Part shown: piece after piece, positions 32,156-40,279 of the stretch
Position numbering within the stretch: position 1 is the stretch's first letter
Layout of the letters: the number at the start of each line of letters is the position of its first letter
Assembly: GCA_019352055.1 (NCBI GenBank)
Contig: JABBOB010000021.1
Location: forward strand, 1 to 43,641
DNA from: Acidobacteriota bacterium
GTDB lineage: Bacteria > Actinomycetota > Actinomycetes > Actinomycetales > Microbacteriaceae
Direction: 5' to 3'
Length of the DNA: 43,641 bases
Made by a program: the position numbers and the translations under genes
Notes under the pieces: generated by a model
Databases searched by the model: none
The model's input: the letters and a program-made list of their open reading frames with translations, nothing else
Told to the model about the DNA's origin: nothing

Positions 32156-33541
32156 TCAGGACGTGGCGGTCGCGCCGAGCGTCACCGTGACCGTGTGCAT
32201 CTGCCCGTCGCGGGCGTAGGTGATGGGCACCTTGGCGCCGGCCGCGTACGCGCGGACCTGGCCGGCGAGGTCGGTGTAGCTGGTGACCGCCACCTTGCCG
32301 ACGTCGGTGATGATGTCGCCCTGCTTGATCCCGGCCTTCGCCGCGGGACCGTTGGCAGGCGCGGACGACACCTTCACGCCGGCGACCGTGCCGGTGATCG
32401 CAGTCTGGTTCGCCACGGAGGTGACGCCGAGCTGCCCGTGGCTGGGCTTCTTGCCCGCGATGAGGTCGTCGGCGATGCGCTTCGCGATGGAGGACGGGAT
32501 CGCGAAGCCGACGCCGATGCTGCCGGACTGGCCGGACGAGCTGGAGTCCGTGCCCGCGATCGCCACGTTCACGCCGATCACGTCCCCCTGCGAGTCGACG
32601 AGCGCGCCGCCGGAGTTGCCGGGGTTGATCGCCGCATCGGTCTGCAGCACCGAGAGGTAGATGTTCTGGGTCTGCGCCTGGGTCTGGGAGCCACTCCCGC
32701 CCCCGAAGTTCCAGAAGTTGAAGGGACTGCTGCCGCCGGTGCCTCCGGAGCCGGAACCGCCCCCGGAGCTGCCGGAGCCGTTCGGCACCGCGGACGAGGC
32801 GACCGCGATGCTGCGGTTCAACGCGCTGACGATGCCGGTGGTCACCGTGTTCGGCAGGTCGAGGGGCGCGCCGATCGCGACGACGGAGTCGCCCACGTTC
32901 AGGTCGCTCGAGTTCCCGAAGGTCGCCGGCGTGAGGCCCGAGGCGTTCGTCAGCTTGATGACGGCGATGTCGTTGAGCGGGTCGGTGCCGACGACCTTGG
33001 CCCCGTAGATGTGACCGTCCGCCGTGGTGACCGAGATGGTGCCGCCGGAGGTGTCGCCCTCGAGCGTCACGACGTGGTTGTTCGTGAGCACGTAGCCGTC
33101 GGCCGACAGCACGATGCCGGAGCCGGTCCCGGACACGTTCGGCGCGGTGACGGCGATCGTCACGACGGAGGGCGCTGCCTTCGCCGCGACGGCGGAGACC
33201 GCGGTCGCCGTCGACGGGTTGTTGATCACGACGCCCTGGCTGCCGCCGCTCACCGAGCTGACGGTGGTGTGCGGGTTGACCGCGAGCGCGATACCTGCCC
33301 CGACGCCACCACCGATCAGTGCGGCGACGACCGCCGCAGCGACGACGGGGACCAGGATGCCGCGGCGCTCCTGGCGCCGGAACGCCGCACCGTCCGATGC
33401 CGCCGGCTCCTCGACTGCGGCGACCTGCTGCGGCGCCGTGGGCACGGACTGCTCGTACGACGCGGTGACGGCGTCGTCACCCAGGTGGCCGCCGTCGCCG
33501 GAGGCGGCCCCCGAGTCGGATCGAGAGGTGCTGTCGGTCAT
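32156..33541 (-). CDS. Membrane-anchored HtrA/DegP-type serine protease with PDZ domain
   Basis: 461 residues: a cytoplasmic acidic leader (1-60), one transmembrane helix (about 63-88), a trypsin-like domain with the triad His156 (LTNNHVV), Asp191 (LNDIAVIKL) and Ser310 (NPGNSGGAL), and a C-terminal PDZ domain (GVKVSSAPANGPAAKAGIKQGDIITDVG). A Gly/Ser-rich loop (253-287, containing NFWNFGGG) is inserted in the protease domain. Extracytoplasmic protein-quality control is the family role. ATG with an AAGGAG ribosome-binding site. Confidence 0.95.
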   Translation of the reverse strand: MTDSTSRSDSGAASGDGGHLGDDAVTASYEQSVPTAPQQVAAVEEPAASDGAAFRRQERRGILVPVVAAAVVAALIGGGVGAGIALAVNPHTTVSSVSGGSQGVVINNPSTATAVSAVAAKAAPSVVTIAVTAPNVSGTGSGIVLSADGYVLTNNHVVTLEGDTSGGTISVTTADGHIYGAKVVGTDPLNDIAVIKLTNASGLTPATFGNSSDLNVGDSVVAIGAPLDLPNTVTTGIVSALNRSIAVASSAVPNGSGSSGGGSGSGGTGGSSPFNFWNFGGGSGSQTQAQTQNIYLSVLQTDAAINPGNSGGALVDSQGDVIGVNVAIAGTDSSSSGQSGSIGVGFAIPSSIAKRIADDLIAGKKPSHGQLGVTSVANQTAITGTVAGVKVSSAPANGPAAKAGIKQGDIITDVGKVAVTSYTDLAGQVRAYAAGAKVPITYARDGQMHTVTVTLGATATS

Positions 33542-33632
33542 GGTGCTCCTTTCACAGCACACACAGGGTGCACCGACAACCCATGTGGTTCCTATGGATG
33601 GACAGAGCGGTCCCTACGATCGGGCCGCTCAG

Positions 33633-33638
33633 TAGGCT
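33633..33638 (+). promoter_or_regulatory. Probable -10 box of the aminotransferase gene (TAGGCT)
   Basis: TAGGCT ends 6 nt before the GTG at 33645 but only 3 nt before the GTG at 33642, which favours the second GTG as the start of a leaderless mRNA. Confidence 0.45.
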
Positions 33639-33644
33639 TCGGTG

Positions 33645-34844
33645 GTGAGGTCGGGACCGTGGCGACGCGCCGCAGCGGGAGCGGGGCTGCTGACCGCCGA
33701 CGGGGTCCCGGGCACCACCATCTTCGCCGAGATGAGCGCGCTCGCCGCGGCGACGGGCTCGATCAACCTCGGGCAGGGCTTCCCGGACACCGACGGGCCG
33801 CAGGAGGTCCTGCGCGCGGCCCAGGCTGCGATCCGCGCGGGCATCAACCAGTACCCGCCCGGCCGGGGCGCGGCGGTGCTCCGCGAGGCGATCGCCCGGC
33901 ACCAGCAGCACTGGTACGGGCTCGAGGTCGACCCGGACACGGAGGTGCTCGTGACCGCGGGGGCGACCGAGGCGCTCGCAGCCGTGCTGCTCGCGTTCGT
34001 GGACGACGGTGACGAGGTCCTCACCCTCGAGCCCGCCTACGACGCGTACGGCGCTGTGATCGCTCTGGCGGGCGGCGTCCACCGGACGGTGCCCGTCGAC
34101 TGGCCGTCCTTCCGGCCCGACGCCGACCGCCTCCGCGACGCGATCACGGACCGCACGCGCGTGATCCTCCTGAACACGCCGCACAACCCGACCGGCACGG
34201 TGCTCGACGAGTCGCTGCTGCGCGTCGTCGTGGAGGCGGCGGAGCGGCACGACGCCCTGATCGTCACGGACGAGGTCTACGAGCACCTGGTGTTCGGCGC
34301 CGCCCGTCATGTTCCGATCGCGACACTGCCGGGGGCCCGGGACCGCACGATCACCATCTCGTCCGGCGGCAAGACGTTCAGCACCACCGGCTGGAAGATC
34401 GGCTGGCTGACGGGCCCCGCGGAGCTCGTGACGGCGGCGCTCGCGGTGAAGCAGTTCCTCACGTTCGTCAACGGGGCGCCGTTCCAGCCGGCGATCGCCG
34501 CGGGGCTGGACCTGTCGGACGCGGTGTTCGCCGGCATCGCCGCCGCGTTGCAGACCGGCCGCGACACCCTGGTCGCCGGGCTCGAGGCTGCCGGGCTGCC
34601 GGTCTCCCGGCCCGAGGCGGGCTACTTCGTGATCGCGGACGGCGCCGCGCTCGGCTTCCCGGACGGCGCGGAGCTGTGCCGTCGGCTGCCGGTGCTGGCG
34701 GGCGTGGTCGCGGTGCCCGTGTCGGCGTTCTGCCGCGGCGAGCAGGCCGAGCGGATGCGCTCGCTGGTCCGCTTCGCGTTCTGCAAGTCCCCCGCCGTGC
34801 TGGCGGAGGCCTCCACGCGCCTCGCGACCCTCGCCTCCCGCTGA
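33645..34844 (+). CDS. Class I/II pyridoxal-phosphate aminotransferase
   Basis: 399 residues with the type I fold: GQGFPDTDGP near the N-terminus, NQYPPGRGAAVLREAIA, NTPHNPTGTV, IVTDEVYEHLVF (cofactor Asp-x-Val-Tyr) and SSGGKTFSTTGWKIGWL with Schiff-base Lys243. Closest in pattern to the kynurenine/methionine aminotransferase and N-succinyldiaminopimelate aminotransferase (DapC) group. The substrate cannot be assigned from motifs. No ribosome-binding site. Confidence 0.92.
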   Translation: MRSGPWRRAAAGAGLLTADGVPGTTIFAEMSALAAATGSINLGQGFPDTDGPQEVLRAAQAAIRAGINQYPPGRGAAVLREAIARHQQHWYGLEVDPDTEVLVTAGATEALAAVLLAFVDDGDEVLTLEPAYDAYGAVIALAGGVHRTVPVDWPSFRPDADRLRDAITDRTRVILLNTPHNPTGTVLDESLLRVVVEAAERHDALIVTDEVYEHLVFGAARHVPIATLPGARDRTITISSGGKTFSTTGWKIGWLTGPAELVTAALAVKQFLTFVNGAPFQPAIAAGLDLSDAVFAGIAAALQTGRDTLVAGLEAAGLPVSRPEAGYFVIADGAALGFPDGAELCRRLPVLAGVVAVPVSAFCRGEQAERMRSLVRFAFCKSPAVLAEASTRLATLASR

Positions 34845-34854
34845 CCCCTGCACG

Positions 34855-34925
34855 GATCAGGCTCGTTTCGCGACACACCGTCGCGGAGCGGCCCCGATGC
34901 GGCGTGTCGCGAAAAGAGCCTGATC
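34855..34925. repeat. Long near-perfect inverted repeat
   Basis: Arms of 22 nt (34855-34876 and 34904-34925), beginning GATCAGGCTC and ending CGCGACAC, pair with a single mismatch around a 27-base G+C-rich loop. It sits between two convergent genes. It may be a bidirectional terminator, since one arm carries an internal run of four A (T on the opposite strand). It could also be a dispersed palindromic repeat. Confidence 0.75.
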
Positions 34926-34934
34926 GGTGAGAAG

Positions 34935-35726
34935 TCAGCGCGGGAGGACGGTGTACCGCCGGAGGCGCAGCGCCGGGTTCGCCGCCCGGACCTCGTGGAC
35001 GAGGGCCGGGTCGAGGTCGGCGATCGCGATGCCCCGCTCATCCTCCAGCTCGGCGAGCGTCGCGCCGGCAGGGTCGATGATCAGGCTCGTGCCCACACCG
35101 TCCGGCGGGATCTGACCGGCCGCCGCGACGAACGCGGTGTTCTCGATCGCGCGGGCGGCGAGCAGCGTGCGCCAGTGGTGCACCTTGCCCGGCCCCGGCA
35201 CCCAGTCCGCGGGCACCAGGACCAGATCGACGGCGGCGTCCGCGAGCACACGGGTCACCTCCGGGAAACGCAGGTCGTAGCAGGTCTGCAGGCCGACCCG
35301 GAGGGCACCGACCAGGAACGTCTGCGGCGGCTCGAGGGCGCCGGCCTCGACCCAGGTGCTCTCGGCCGCGCCGAATGCGTCGTAGAGGTGCGTCTTGCGA
35401 TAGGTCGCGATCACGCTGTCGCCCGAGACCGCCACCGCGGTGTTGCGGAACCGCTCCCCCGCCGCCCGCTCGACCAGCCCGAAGACGGCGACCAGCCCCG
35501 CGGCAGCGGCGGCCTCGCGCACTCCGTCGGTGAACGGCCCGTCGAGCGTCTGGGCGTGCGCCGCGAAGCCCGGGCCCATCCGGCGCTCGAAGTAGGAGGC
35601 GTACTCGGGCAGCACGACGAGCTCGGCGCCCCGTCCGGCGGATTCCGCGACCAGCTCCTGCACCGCCGCGAGGTTGGCGGCCACGTCGGCACCCGGGGCG
35701 AACTGCGCGACAGCGACCCGGACCAT
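34935..35726 (-). CDS. Carbon-nitrogen hydrolase (nitrilase superfamily)
   Basis: 263 residues with the catalytic triad Glu41 (LPEYASYF), Lys111 (YRKTHLYDAFG) and Cys149 (LQTCYDLRFPE). The C-terminal half has PADWVPGPGKVHHWRTLLAARAIENTAFVAA. The pattern is of the Nit1/Nit2-like amidase branch, in which members hydrolyse deaminated glutathione or omega-amides such as 2-oxoglutaramate. The neighbouring aminotransferase would be compatible with an omega-amidase role, but this is inference. ATG supported by a -10 box 6 nt upstream. Confidence 0.92.
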   Translation of the reverse strand: MVRVAVAQFAPGADVAANLAAVQELVAESAGRGAELVVLPEYASYFERRMGPGFAAHAQTLDGPFTDGVREAAAAAGLVAVFGLVERAAGERFRNTAVAVSGDSVIATYRKTHLYDAFGAAESTWVEAGALEPPQTFLVGALRVGLQTCYDLRFPEVTRVLADAAVDLVLVPADWVPGPGKVHHWRTLLAARAIENTAFVAAAGQIPPDGVGTSLIIDPAGATLAELEDERGIAIADLDPALVHEVRAANPALRLRRYTVLPR

Positions 35727-35732
35727 GCCCCG

Positions 35733-35738
35733 ATCGTA
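35733..35738 (-). promoter_or_regulatory. Probable -10 box of the nitrilase-family gene (TACGAT)
   Basis: On the minus strand TACGAT ends 6 nt before the ATG. Together with the SDR-gene box it forms a divergent promoter pair within 53 bp. Confidence 0.45.
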
Positions 35739-35766
35739 GGAGGTGGGTCGCTCAGGACGGCCTCGG

Positions 35767-35772
35767 TAGCGT
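35767..35772 (+). promoter_or_regulatory. Probable -10 box of the SDR gene (TAGCGT)
   Basis: TAGCGT ends 7 nt before the ATG at 35780 and overlaps the alternative GTG at 35771, so the ATG is preferred. Confidence 0.4.
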
Positions 35773-35779
35773 GCAGCGC

Positions 35780-36457
35780 ATGGACCTCCAGCTGCAGCAC
35801 AGGGTCGCCCTCGTCGTCGGGGGCACCGGCCTGATCGGGTCCGCGGTCGTGCGCCGGCTGCGGGAGGAGGGCGCCACGGTCGTCGCGGCGTCCCGGAGCA
35901 CGACCGACGGCACCGTGCTCGACGGCCGGGACCCGGGCTCGGTCCGGCAGGCGGTCGCGTCGGTGCTCGCGGAGCACGGCCGCATCGACGCGCTGGTGGT
36001 GACGGCCGCCCCGTCCGCGCAGACGCTCGACCCGGCACGGAACAGCGACGCGGATCAGGTGATCGAGGCGTTCGACGCCAAGGCGATGGTCTTCCTCCGC
36101 GTCGCCGAGGCGGTGATCCCCGGAATGCGGGAGGCGGGCTACGGCCGCATCGTGGTGCTGAGCGGCCAGAACGCGTTCGTGACCGGCAACATCACCGGGT
36201 CGGTGCGGAACGCGGCGACGATCCTGGTCGCGAAGAACCTCGCGGACTCCCTCGCTGGCACGGGCGTGACCGTGAACGCGGTGAGCCCCGGGATCGTGAG
36301 CGAGAGCCCGGCGGCGGAGGTGCAGGCCGGCACGGCGGGGCAGTCCTCCCCCCAGCAGATCGCCGACCTGGTCGCGTTCCTCGCCTCGCCGCTCTCCGCG
36401 GTCTCGGGCGAGTCGATCGCGATCGGCCACCGGGTGCGCGGCGTGACGCTCCTCTGA
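35780..36457 (+). CDS. Short-chain dehydrogenase/reductase-like protein without the YxxxK motif
   Basis: 225 residues with a Rossmann fold: VALVVGGTGLIGSAVVRRL (14-20 glycine motif), the GRIDALVVTAA segment, RIVVLSGQNAF with Ser128, and VTVNAVSPGIVSESPA. The catalytic Tyr-x-x-x-Lys expected 12-14 residues after the Ser is replaced by a GSVRNAATILVAK context lacking both Tyr and the paired Lys. It may bind NAD(P) but be inactive as a classical SDR, or act as an epimerase-like or regulatory protein. The start is set by the promoter box. Confidence 0.82.
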   Translation: MDLQLQHRVALVVGGTGLIGSAVVRRLREEGATVVAASRSTTDGTVLDGRDPGSVRQAVASVLAEHGRIDALVVTAAPSAQTLDPARNSDADQVIEAFDAKAMVFLRVAEAVIPGMREAGYGRIVVLSGQNAFVTGNITGSVRNAATILVAKNLADSLAGTGVTVNAVSPGIVSESPAAEVQAGTAGQSSPQQIADLVAFLASPLSAVSGESIAIGHRVRGVTLL

Positions 36458-36484
36458 GCGGTCCACCCGAGCGGCAGCGCGAGC

Positions 36485-36503
36485 ACCGCGCGGGGCGCGC
36501 GGT
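36485..36503 (+). terminator. Perfect hairpin downstream of the SDR gene
   Basis: ACCGCGCG-GGG-CGCGCGGT, eight perfect pairs, 27 bp after the SDR stop. No T-run. The rest of the 237-bp gap (36458-36694) contains only a 28-codon frame (36576-36662) that I do not call a gene. Confidence 0.45.
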
Positions 36504-36694
36504 CGAGAACCCGCAGGGCGTCGACCCGAGCCGGCCGTCGTCGTCCGGCCGGCAGGCCCCTCTGAGCATGGGCGGGTGGGGCACGAGCTGATGGAGTCCG
36601 CCCAGCGGACGCTGGACCGGTTCACCCGGGATCCGCTCGGCCTCCGCCAGCGAGCCGTCTGAGCGCCGGGGCGCCGACGGGGAAGGGTGGGACG

Positions 36695-38224
36695 GTGGAC
36701 CAGCACCTGAGCCGTCGATCCCTGCTCGCCGGCGGCGCGGGCGTCGGTCTCACGGGACTGCTCGCGGCCTGCACGGACGGGGCGCCAGGGCCGACCGGAT
36801 CTGCTGCGCCCACCGCTCCCGGCACCGCGACGACCGCCTCCGTCCCGACCTCCTGGAGCGCGCTCGCCGCGGCCACCTCGGGCGCGCTCCTCCGCCCGGG
36901 GTCCGCCGGCTGGGACGCGACCCGGTTGCTGCGCAACCCCCGGTACGACGACGCCGACCCGCTGGGCATCCTGCGCGTGGCGCACCCCGCCGACGTCGTC
37001 GCGGGCCTCGCGTTCGCCCGGGGCACGAGGACACCCGTGGCACTCCGCTCCGGCGGCCACTCATACACCGGATGGTCGGCAGGCGGCGCGGCCGGCACGG
37101 ACGTGCCGAGGTCGCTGGTGATCAGCACGGCGGGCCTGGACTCGATCCGGGTCGCCGCCGACGGCGCGACGGTCACCGTCGGCCCCGGAGCGCACCTGCT
37201 CGACGTCTACGAGCGGTTGGCCTCGGCGGGACGGGCGATCGGCGGCGGTTCCTGCGCGACGGTCGGCATCGGCGGCCTCACCCTCGGGGGCGGGCTCGGC
37301 GTGCTGGTCAGGTCGTTCGGGCTCGCCTGCGACCAGCTCGTCCGGCTGACCCTCGTCACCGCCGACGGCCGGGTGCACGAGGTGTCCTCGCGCCAGGAGC
37401 CCGACCTGTTCTGGGCCTGCCGCGGCGGCGGGGGCGGGACGCTGGGCGTGGTGACGTCGCTGACGTTCCGCACGCGGGCGGCACCGGACGTGCTCATGTT
37501 CGAGGTGGTGTTCCCGTGGTCCGCTGCGGCGGGGGTCGTGGCCGCGTGGCAGCGCTGGGCGCCGGGCGCCGACCGGCGGCTGTGGTCCTCGCTCAAGCTG
37601 CTCGCCGGCTCGCTGCATCCGTCCGGGCCGCGGGTCGCGGTGATCGGCACGTGGACCGGCCCGAAGACCGGCGCCGACGCCTCGGTGGACGGGTTCGTCC
37701 GGGACACCGGAGCGACCCCCCTGAGCCATACGGCGACCGCGACGAGCTACGCGAACGCGATGCGCTCCTCTGCCGGCACGGGGGCACGGGTGTCGGAGGC
37801 GGCGACGTCGTCGATCGGTTCCCGACGGCTGAGCACCGCGCAGACCCGCACGCTGCTCGACCAGGTCGAGCGGGCGGCGTCGGTGCGGGGGCTGACCGAG
37901 GGCGGCGTCGCGCTCGATGCGCTCGGCGGCGCGGTCGGCGACATCGGCGCGGCGGAGACGGCGTTCCCGTGGCGCTCGGCGCTGTGGACGGCGCAGTACA
38001 CCGCGTCCTTCGACGACGGCGCGGACCCTGCTCCCTTCGATGCCTACGTCCGCGGGTTCCGGGCGGCGATGCGGCCTGCCTGGGGCGACTCGGCGTACGC
38101 GAACTACTGCGACGCCGCGATCACCGACCCGTCGGCCTACTTCGGTGCGAACACCTCCCGCCTGCACGCGATCGCCCGGCGGGCCGACCCGGATGGGCTG
38201 TTCGCGCAGCCGCACTGGGTCTGA
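36695..38224 (+). CDS. Exported FAD-linked oxidase lipoprotein (berberine-bridge-enzyme type)
   Basis: 509 residues. The N-terminus has twin arginines (SRRSLLAGGAG) and a lipobox LAAC with lipidated Cys26, so Tat export and membrane anchoring are likely. The FAD domain has RSGGHSYTGWS (His122) and GGSCATVGIGG (Cys187), the pair that binds FAD covalently twice in berberine-bridge-type oxidases. It continues with GGGLGVLVRSFGLACDQL and ends in a BBE segment with SAYANYCD. Probably oxidises sugars or small alcohols outside the cell. Substrate unknown. GTG start preceded by AAGGGTGGG. Confidence 0.92.
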   Translation: MDQHLSRRSLLAGGAGVGLTGLLAACTDGAPGPTGSAAPTAPGTATTASVPTSWSALAAATSGALLRPGSAGWDATRLLRNPRYDDADPLGILRVAHPADVVAGLAFARGTRTPVALRSGGHSYTGWSAGGAAGTDVPRSLVISTAGLDSIRVAADGATVTVGPGAHLLDVYERLASAGRAIGGGSCATVGIGGLTLGGGLGVLVRSFGLACDQLVRLTLVTADGRVHEVSSRQEPDLFWACRGGGGGTLGVVTSLTFRTRAAPDVLMFEVVFPWSAAAGVVAAWQRWAPGADRRLWSSLKLLAGSLHPSGPRVAVIGTWTGPKTGADASVDGFVRDTGATPLSHTATATSYANAMRSSAGTGARVSEAATSSIGSRRLSTAQTRTLLDQVERAASVRGLTEGGVALDALGGAVGDIGAAETAFPWRSALWTAQYTASFDDGADPAPFDAYVRGFRAAMRPAWGDSAYANYCDAAITDPSAYFGANTSRLHAIARRADPDGLFAQPHWV

Positions 38225-38227
38225 GGG

Positions 38228-38305
38228 CCGGGACCGCCTGCCGGGTCCCGGTGCGGCTCGCCGGTTCCGCCACCGAGCCGGAGGCGCCGCTCATCGAAGC
38301 GGCGC
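38228..38305. terminator. Three consecutive hairpins between convergent genes
   Basis: CCGGGACC/GGTCCCGG (38228-38251), CGGCTCG/CGAGCCG (38254-38280) and GCGCCGCT/AGCGGCGC (38284-38305) follow one another within 78 bp. The last overlaps the stop of the minus-strand peptidase gene. Likely a two-way transcription barrier. Confidence 0.5.
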
Positions 38306-39595
38306 GCCCCGCTCGTCGAGCAGCCGCTGCAGGTGCCGCACGACCTCGCCACCGCTCGCACCGACGCCGTCGTGCTCCCACTCGTCCGTCACCCAGGTCG
38401 CCACGTTCGCGACCTCGCTCGCGGTCTGCAGCTGGAGATCGGCGTCGACGTAGAGGTCGTCGAGGTACACCGCCGCCGCCACCGGCACCGCGTTCGCGGC
38501 GAGCCGCGCGCGGTCGTACCGCGCCGGCCAGTCCGTGCGCTCCTGCAGCAGGTGGACCGCCGGCCCGAACGGCCTGAGCAGACGGATCTCCTCGAACATC
38601 CACGGGTAGAACATCTCGCCGGTGAACCGGAGCGGACGAGCCGTCTCCGCGAACTCGGGGTGCCGGTCGTGCTCGGCCTGGACCGCCCATCGGGTGGCGC
38701 CCGAGGAGTCGTCGGTGTACTCGGCCGCCTCCTGCAGCGCCGCCCAGAGGGGGTTGTCCGCGAAGGAGGTGACCGCGAGCGCGGAGGCGAGGAAGGCGTC
38801 GGAGAGCCGCCCGTCGCTGCCGAACGCGGTGTCGAGCAGCCAGTGCAGCTCCTCGAAGCCGTGCTGCATCCCGAAGCGGCCGCCGCCGAGGAACTGCAGG
38901 CGCCGCACCGTCAGCCGGTCGCCGTCCGGCAGGCGCACGACGTCGTCGGTGAGGAGGTCCGCGATGCGGGCGACGACGGCGCCGTCGCCCGGGTACCGCT
39001 GCTCGTATCGCTGGTTCTTCGCGAGCGCCCTCGGGTAGGTGCGCCGGTAGAGGTCCGCTGCGTCCGGCCGCAGCGCGGGCAGGCCGCCCATGACCATGGA
39101 CGACGCGAGCCCCTCCGGAGCGGTGGAGAGGTACTCGAGGGTGATCCAGCCGCCGTAGCTCTGCCCGAGGGTCGTCCACCGTCGCCCGGCGTAGACGGTC
39201 TTCCGCAGGTGCTCCGCATCGCGGACGATGGAATCGGCGCGGAAGCAGGCGAGATGGGCGGCGCCCTGCTCCGCGGACGGGAACGACGCCATCCGCGCCG
39301 CGTCCACGCGCGAGCTGCGGCCGGTGCCGCGCTGGTCGAGCAGCACCACCCGGTACCGCTCCAGCAGCACCCCGATCCACCCCGAGCCGTCGAAGGGGCG
39401 CGGTGACTTCCCTCCGGGGCCGCCCTGGAGGAACAGGACGAGCGGCAGGTCCTCATGCTCCCGGCGCGCCGCGACCACCTCCCGCGCGAAGACGGTGAGC
39501 GTCCGGCCGTCATCCGGTGCGGACCAGTCGAGCGGCACCGCGATCTCGTGGTCGCGGACATGCAGCCCGGGCATCGTGTACTCCGCGGTGATCAT
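38291..39595 (-). CDS. Alpha/beta-hydrolase, S33 (proline iminopeptidase-like) family
   Basis: 434 residues. Landmarks of family S33: LVLFLQGGPGGKSPRP (oxyanion HGGPG equivalent, 58-62), VVLLDQRGTGRSS (87-92) and TTLGQSYGGW with nucleophile Ser146. A long cap domain follows (ADLYRRTYPRALAKNQRYEQRYPGDG). No signal peptide, so cytoplasmic. Removes N-terminal proline or other residues from small peptides. An amide or ester substrate is also possible. ATG start with GAGCAGG upstream. Confidence 0.9.
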   Translation of the reverse strand: MITAEYTMPGLHVRDHEIAVPLDWSAPDDGRTLTVFAREVVAARREHEDLPLVLFLQGGPGGKSPRPFDGSGWIGVLLERYRVVLLDQRGTGRSSRVDAARMASFPSAEQGAAHLACFRADSIVRDAEHLRKTVYAGRRWTTLGQSYGGWITLEYLSTAPEGLASSMVMGGLPALRPDAADLYRRTYPRALAKNQRYEQRYPGDGAVVARIADLLTDDVVRLPDGDRLTVRRLQFLGGGRFGMQHGFEELHWLLDTAFGSDGRLSDAFLASALAVTSFADNPLWAALQEAAEYTDDSSGATRWAVQAEHDRHPEFAETARPLRFTGEMFYPWMFEEIRLLRPFGPAVHLLQERTDWPARYDRARLAANAVPVAAAVYLDDLYVDADLQLQTASEVANVATWVTDEWEHDGVGASGGEVVRHLQRLLDERGAPLR

Positions 39596-39698
39596 GGAAC
39601 GATCCTGCTCCAGCGCCTCGGTGCGAGCGGCCCGTGCGGAGACGGCGGTCCGAGCCCACCCCCAGCTTCAGTCCGACGGGCGGGTCGACACTCGGACC

Positions 39699-40073
39699 AT
39701 GGCCGACGAACCCATCTCCTACCTCGCGCTCGAGGACGGGACCGAGGTGCGCACCGCCGACGGCACCACGATCGGCACGGTCGAGCACGTGCTGCAGGAC
39801 GACGCCCTCGACTTCTTCGACGGTCTCGTCATCAGCACCTCCGCCGGCCGCCGGTTCGTCGACGCCGAGCAGATCACGGCGATCACGACCGGCGCGGTCG
39901 CGACGGCGCTGACCGACGACGAGGCCGCCCACCTGCCGAGACCGGACGGCTCGGCGCTCTACGACGCGGACCCGCAGCAGTTCCAGAGCGGCGAGCTGTC
40001 GCAGTGGTTCGGCCGGATGTTCTTCCGTGAGCACTGGATGCGCGAGACGGGCGACGACCCGGGGCGTCGATGA
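39699..40073 (+). CDS. PRC-barrel-like protein
   Basis: 124 residues: YLALEDGTEVRTADGTTIGTVEHVLQDDALDFFDGLVIST, then GRRFVDAEQITAITTGAVAT, a beta-rich pattern like PRC-barrel/DUF2171 proteins, with a C-terminal helix-rich tail (LSQWFGRMFFREHWMRE). Cytoplasmic, function unknown. PRC-barrels often mediate protein or RNA contacts. A GACACT hexamer ends 6 nt before the ATG and may be its -10 box. The 206-bp gap after it (40074-40279) holds only short G+C inverted repeats. Confidence 0.75.
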   Translation: MADEPISYLALEDGTEVRTADGTTIGTVEHVLQDDALDFFDGLVISTSAGRRFVDAEQITAITTGAVATALTDDEAAHLPRPDGSALYDADPQQFQSGELSQWFGRMFFREHWMRETGDDPGRR

Positions 40074-40279
40074 CCGGGACCGGCCGGATCCGGACGGCGT
40101 GAGGCTGCCCGCGGGACCGCCTGTTCCGTCGGGCATGCGCGTGACGGGTCCCGGCAGCACCTCGACGAACCGGGAGGAGGTCCGCCGGGTCGTCGGTGCG
40201 CGCACATCCGCACGCTCTCCCGACGGGGCTCGGCACGGCTCCCGGAGAGCGTGTCGGCCCGGCGTGATGGAGTGCCGAC

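Noticed and set aside
33570-33600. GGAACC on the minus strand upstream of htrA, resembling an ECF -35 element
   Set aside because: No matching -10 element at 15-19 bp spacing.
32195-34012. A 605-codon plus-strand frame opposite htrA
   Set aside because: Antisense shadow rich in Arg, Gly and Asp.
36576-36662. A 28-codon frame (VGHELMESAQRTLDRF...) before the flavin oxidase gene
   Set aside because: Too short, no ribosome-binding site and no family. At most a gene remnant.
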